From positions 558,001-622,000 of the forward strand of contig NZ_JAAVUP010000001.1 of the NCBI RefSeq assembly GCF_012163135.1: a stretch of 64,000 nucleotides of DNA, read 5' to 3'. The translations under genes and the position numbers were made by a program. How positions within the stretch are numbered: position 1 is the first letter of the stretch; every line of letters starts with the position of its first letter. This stretch comes from Neoroseomonas oryzicola. GTDB lineage: Bacteria; Pseudomonadota; Alphaproteobacteria; Acetobacterales; Acetobacteraceae. A model generated the notes under the pieces. That model saw only the letters and a program-made list of their open reading frames with translations. It made no database searches and had not been told where the DNA came from. Below, one piece after another: positions 61,816 through 64,000 of this stretch.

Positions 61816-61995
61816 ATGATCCTTCGCGTTGTAGCGGTCGGCCTGGCCGGCCTGGCAGTAACGGGCGCGGCGACGCTGGTTGCGGGCGCGAGCCTCGCGG
61901 CGCTGGCCTGCGCCGCGAAGCGCCGCGCCGAGGCCCGCACCGCCTGGCCGGCCGAGGAGCTGGACGAGGTCCCGCCGGCCGCCGGGGAGGAGTGA
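61816..61995 (+). CDS. Small membrane protein (59 aa)
   Basis: A single hydrophobic helix (VVAVGLAGLAVTGAATLVAG, residues ~5-24) is followed by a charged tail ending DEVPPAAGEE, predicting an inner-membrane anchor with a cytosolic tail. GGGGAGG sits 4 nt before the ATG. Its TGA overlaps the monooxygenase ATG by one base, so it is translationally coupled to that gene and may help anchor it. Confidence 0.6.
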   Translation: MILRVVAVGLAGLAVTGAATLVAGASLAALACAAKRRAEARTAWPAEELDEVPPAAGEE

Positions 61996-63206
61996 TGACC
62001 GTCCTCATCGTCGGTGGCGGCGTCGGCGGGCTGACGCTGGCGCTGTCCCTGCATGAGCGCGGCATTCCCTGCCGGGTCTTCGAGGCCGCGTCGGAGGTGA
62101 AGCCGCTCGGGGTCGGCATCAACACCCTGCCCCATGCGATCCGCGAGCTCGCGGCGCTCGGCCTGCTGCCGGCACTGGATGCGGTGGCGGTGCGGACGCG
62201 GGAGCTGCGCTACCTCAACCGCTTCGGCCAGGAGATCTGGGTCGAGCCGCGCGGCACCTGGGCCGGGCACGAGGTGCCGCAATTCTCCATCCATCGCGGC
62301 CACCTGCACGCCGTGCTGTGGCAGGCGGCGCTGGAACGCCTCGGGCCCGAGGCGCTCGTCACCGGCGCGCGCCTGGCCGGCTTCGAGCAGGACGGGTCCG
62401 GCGTGACGGCGCGCTTCGCCGATGGGCGCAGCGCGCGCGGCGAGGTGCTGGTCGGCGCCGACGGCATCCATTCCGTGCTGCGCGCGACGCTCCACCCCGA
62501 GGATGGCGGCATCCGCTGGAACGGCATCCAGATGTGGCGCGGCGCGATCGACTGGCCGGAATTCGAAGGCGGCGACACCATGATCGTCGCCGGCGACATG
62601 ACGGAGAAGCTGGTCCTCTACCCTATCGCCGCCGGGTCCACGCCCGGCACGCGGCTGACCAACTGGGTCGTCTGCGCGCAGATCGGCGATGCGACGAAGC
62701 CGCCACCGCGGCGCGAGGACTGGTCCCGGCCCGGCCGGATCGAGGAAGTGCTGCCGCATGTCGCGCGCTTCCGCATTCCCTTCCTCGACGTCGAGGCGCT
62801 GGTGCGCGCGACGCCCGAGTTCTGGGAATACCCGATGTGCGACCGCGACCCCCTGCCGTGGTGGACGCAGGGCCGCGTGACGCTGCTCGGCGACGCGGCG
62901 CATCCGATGTATCCGGTAGGATCGAATGGCGCGTCCCAGGCGGTGCTGGATGCGCGCTGCCTCGCGGGGCTGCTGGCCGGGCCCGATCCGGTCGCCGCCC
63001 TGGCGGCGTATGAGGCCGACCGGCTGCCCAAGACCGCCGAGATCGTGCGCAGCAACCGCAAGGGCGGCCCCGAGCGCGTGGTCGATGTCGTGTCCGAACG
63101 TGCGCCGGACGGCTTCGCTCGGCTCGAGGACGTGATCGCGCGGGAGGAGCTCGCCGCCATCGCCGGCGGCTATGCGCGCATGGCGGGATTCGCCGCGCCT
63201 CGGTGA
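61995..63206 (+). CDS. FAD-dependent monooxygenase (group A, PhzS/salicylate-hydroxylase-like)
   Basis: A 403-aa flavoprotein hydroxylase. Dinucleotide motif VLIVGGGVGGLTLALSL at the N-terminus, a DG-like motif in VGADGIHSVLR and the second FAD motif LLGDAAHPMYPVGSNGASQ are complete. The GVGINTLPHAIRELAALG region is typical of PhzS-like enzymes. It hydroxylates an aromatic ring with NAD(P)H in the cytoplasm. The ATG overlaps the small membrane protein by one base. A hairpin follows it. Confidence 0.87.
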   Translation: MTVLIVGGGVGGLTLALSLHERGIPCRVFEAASEVKPLGVGINTLPHAIRELAALGLLPALDAVAVRTRELRYLNRFGQEIWVEPRGTWAGHEVPQFSIHRGHLHAVLWQAALERLGPEALVTGARLAGFEQDGSGVTARFADGRSARGEVLVGADGIHSVLRATLHPEDGGIRWNGIQMWRGAIDWPEFEGGDTMIVAGDMTEKLVLYPIAAGSTPGTRLTNWVVCAQIGDATKPPPRREDWSRPGRIEEVLPHVARFRIPFLDVEALVRATPEFWEYPMCDRDPLPWWTQGRVTLLGDAAHPMYPVGSNGASQAVLDARCLAGLLAGPDPVAALAAYEADRLPKTAEIVRSNRKGGPERVVDVVSERAPDGFARLEDVIAREELAAIAGGYARMAGFAAPR

Positions 63207-63220
63207 CGCCATGCTTCGGC

Positions 63221-63245
63221 CGCCTCCGCACCATGGGCGGAGGCG
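63221..63245 (+). terminator. Terminator hairpin after the monooxygenase gene
   Basis: A perfect 9-bp stem (CGCCTCCGC / GCGGAGGCG) with a 7-nt loop begins 14 bp past the stop and precedes the DUF1127 gene. Confidence 0.55.
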
Positions 63246-63281
63246 ACCACGCCATCCTGACGCCGGCTGAAGGAGCGCAGG

Positions 63282-63491
63282 ATGACCACTCGGAGCGGAA
63301 GCTGGATCGCGATGCCGCCGCAACCGCTGGATGGCGTGCTGCCGCAACTGCTGGCGGTCATCGCCGCGGCGCTGGAACGGCGTCGGCAGCGCGAGCGTCT
63401 TGCCGCCCTCGACCCGCGCCTGCTGCGCGACATCGGTGTCTCGGTCGAGGAAGCCTGGCGGGAATCACGCCGACCCTTCTGGCAGCGATGA
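63282..63491 (+). CDS. DUF1127 domain protein (69 aa)
   Basis: The C-terminal ERLAALDPRLLRDIGVSVEE is the DUF1127 (YjiS-like) hallmark, preceded by a short hydrophobic helix (QLLAVIAAALERRRQRE). These small proteins occur widely in alphaproteobacteria, and some bind RNA or act in phosphate and carbon stress responses; no role is assigned here. GGAG before the ATG supports the start. Confidence 0.8.
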   Translation: MTTRSGSWIAMPPQPLDGVLPQLLAVIAAALERRRQRERLAALDPRLLRDIGVSVEEAWRESRRPFWQR

Positions 63492-63558
63492 TGCGACCCG
63501 CCCCCTTTCCGCGGCGCCGCGCTGCGCGCAGCATGCGCCGCCTGAAGGAGGAAGCGGA

Positions 63559-64000
63559 ATGGTAGGACGCATGGATGTGCGGCGCTCGCATGATGGGCGC
63601 GTCGCGCATGTGGCGGTGGATCACGACGCCAAGCTCAACACGCTGAACCCCGACCTGATGCGCGATTTCGCGGCGACCTTCGCCGCGCTCGGCCAGGACG
63701 AGGGGCTGCGCGCCGTGGTGCTGACCGGCGCCGGCCCGCGCGCCTTCATCGGCGGCGCCGACATCTCCGTCATGGCCGCGGTGGACAGCGAAGCGCAGGG
63801 CGAGGCCTTCATCCGCCTGGTCCATGGCTGCTGCCGCGCGGTGCGCGACTGCCCCGTGCCGGTGATCGCGCGGGTGAATGGCTGGTGCCTCGGAGCGGGG
63901 CTCGAGATCGCCGCCGCCTGCGACCTGCGCATCGCCGCCGACGTCGCGAAGTTCGGCATGCCGGAGGTGCGCGTCGGCATTCCCTCGGTCGTCGAAGCCG
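63559..64000 (+). CDS. Enoyl-CoA hydratase/isomerase-family protein, 5' part (runs off the right edge)
   Basis: A crotonase-fold protein, with 147 codons visible. Oxyanion-hole residues are in FIGGADISVMA and RVNGWCLGAGLEIAAACDL, and the acid/base Glu region begins in GMPEVRVGIPS. AGGAGG lies 8 nt before the ATG at 63559; a second ATG four codons on is possible. It is the next gene after the DUF1127 protein. The specific acyl-CoA is not readable, and the rest of the gene lies outside the window. Confidence 0.85.
   Translation, partial: MVGRMDVRRSHDGRVAHVAVDHDAKLNTLNPDLMRDFAATFAALGQDEGLRAVVLTGAGPRAFIGGADISVMAAVDSEAQGEAFIRLVHGCCRAVRDCPVPVIARVNGWCLGAGLEIAAACDLRIAADVAKFGMPEVRVGIPSVVEA

Overview
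The window is high-GC DNA (roughly 70 % by eye) with tightly packed, often 1-4 nt overlapping genes. It has the flavour of an alphaproteobacterium of the Acetobacteraceae, Roseomonas-like. That placement is inference. It rests on base composition, three orphan TctC/Bug solute-binding proteins, several Mo-hydroxylases and amidases, a eukaryotic-type NADP isocitrate dehydrogenase, Tat-like RR signal sequences on most binding proteins, and Anbu with its partners. I saw no tRNA, rRNA, CRISPR array, insertion sequence, phage gene or replication origin. No gap between genes exceeds about 275 bp; the longest are 401-639 (nothing recognised) and 9387-9657 (a divergent promoter region).

Layout. 1-400: start of an unidentified leftward gene cut by the window edge. 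640-954: small secreted cysteine-rich protein. 963-5029: leftward operon of two ACMSD-like amidohydrolases, a Rieske ferredoxin and an amidase. 5115-9386: RND efflux pump and its adaptor. 9658-14571: rightward operon of MBL hydrolase, gamma-glutamyltransferase-like protein, adenosine deaminase-like protein and M20 peptidase. 14568-16069: leftward marR and tctC, divergent from 16169-18461, a queuosine set (queG, queC, VUT-type transporter). 18519-19040: lipoprotein. 19199-22807: three-subunit Mo-hydroxylase (CoxM/S/L-like), facing a leftward operon (28403 to 22857) of tctC, iorA-like, permuted iorB-like, a 4,5-dihydroxyphthalate-decarboxylase-like gene and a second tctC. 28462-31619: ATP-grasp, alpha-E and Anbu proteasome-like peptidase. 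31795-34103: ThDP enzyme and a secreted protein. 34110-35725: amidase with a small overlapping partner, divergent from an enolase-superfamily enzyme (35832-36968). 36959-40453: leftward GGT-like protein, DUF1194, histidine phosphatase and CMD protein. 40571-41356: enoyl-CoA hydratase.

41420-46797 is the phosphate regulon operon pstSCAB-phoU-phoB, behind a three-half-site Pho box and without phoR. 46770-47342: nucleoside deoxyribosyltransferase-like gene (leftward). 47395-53276: an arylformamidase-like hydrolase, a complete branched-chain-amino-acid-type ABC transporter and a cupin, likely one operon. 53419-57784: alaS, a P1 (DmpA-type) peptidase and a secreted protein. 57788-60351: DUF599 membrane protein, secreted protein and icd, all leftward. 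60489-64000: small proteins, a Tat-exported MBL hydrolase, an FAD monooxygenase, a DUF1127 protein and the start of an enoyl-CoA hydratase.

The region reads as a chromosomal stretch of core genes (pst/pho, alaS, icd, queG/queC) interleaved with catabolic cassettes for amides, aromatics or N-heterocycles and peptides. Strong GC stem-loops separate binding-protein genes from permease genes in both the pst and liv operons. That is the clearest regulatory theme in the non-coding DNA.
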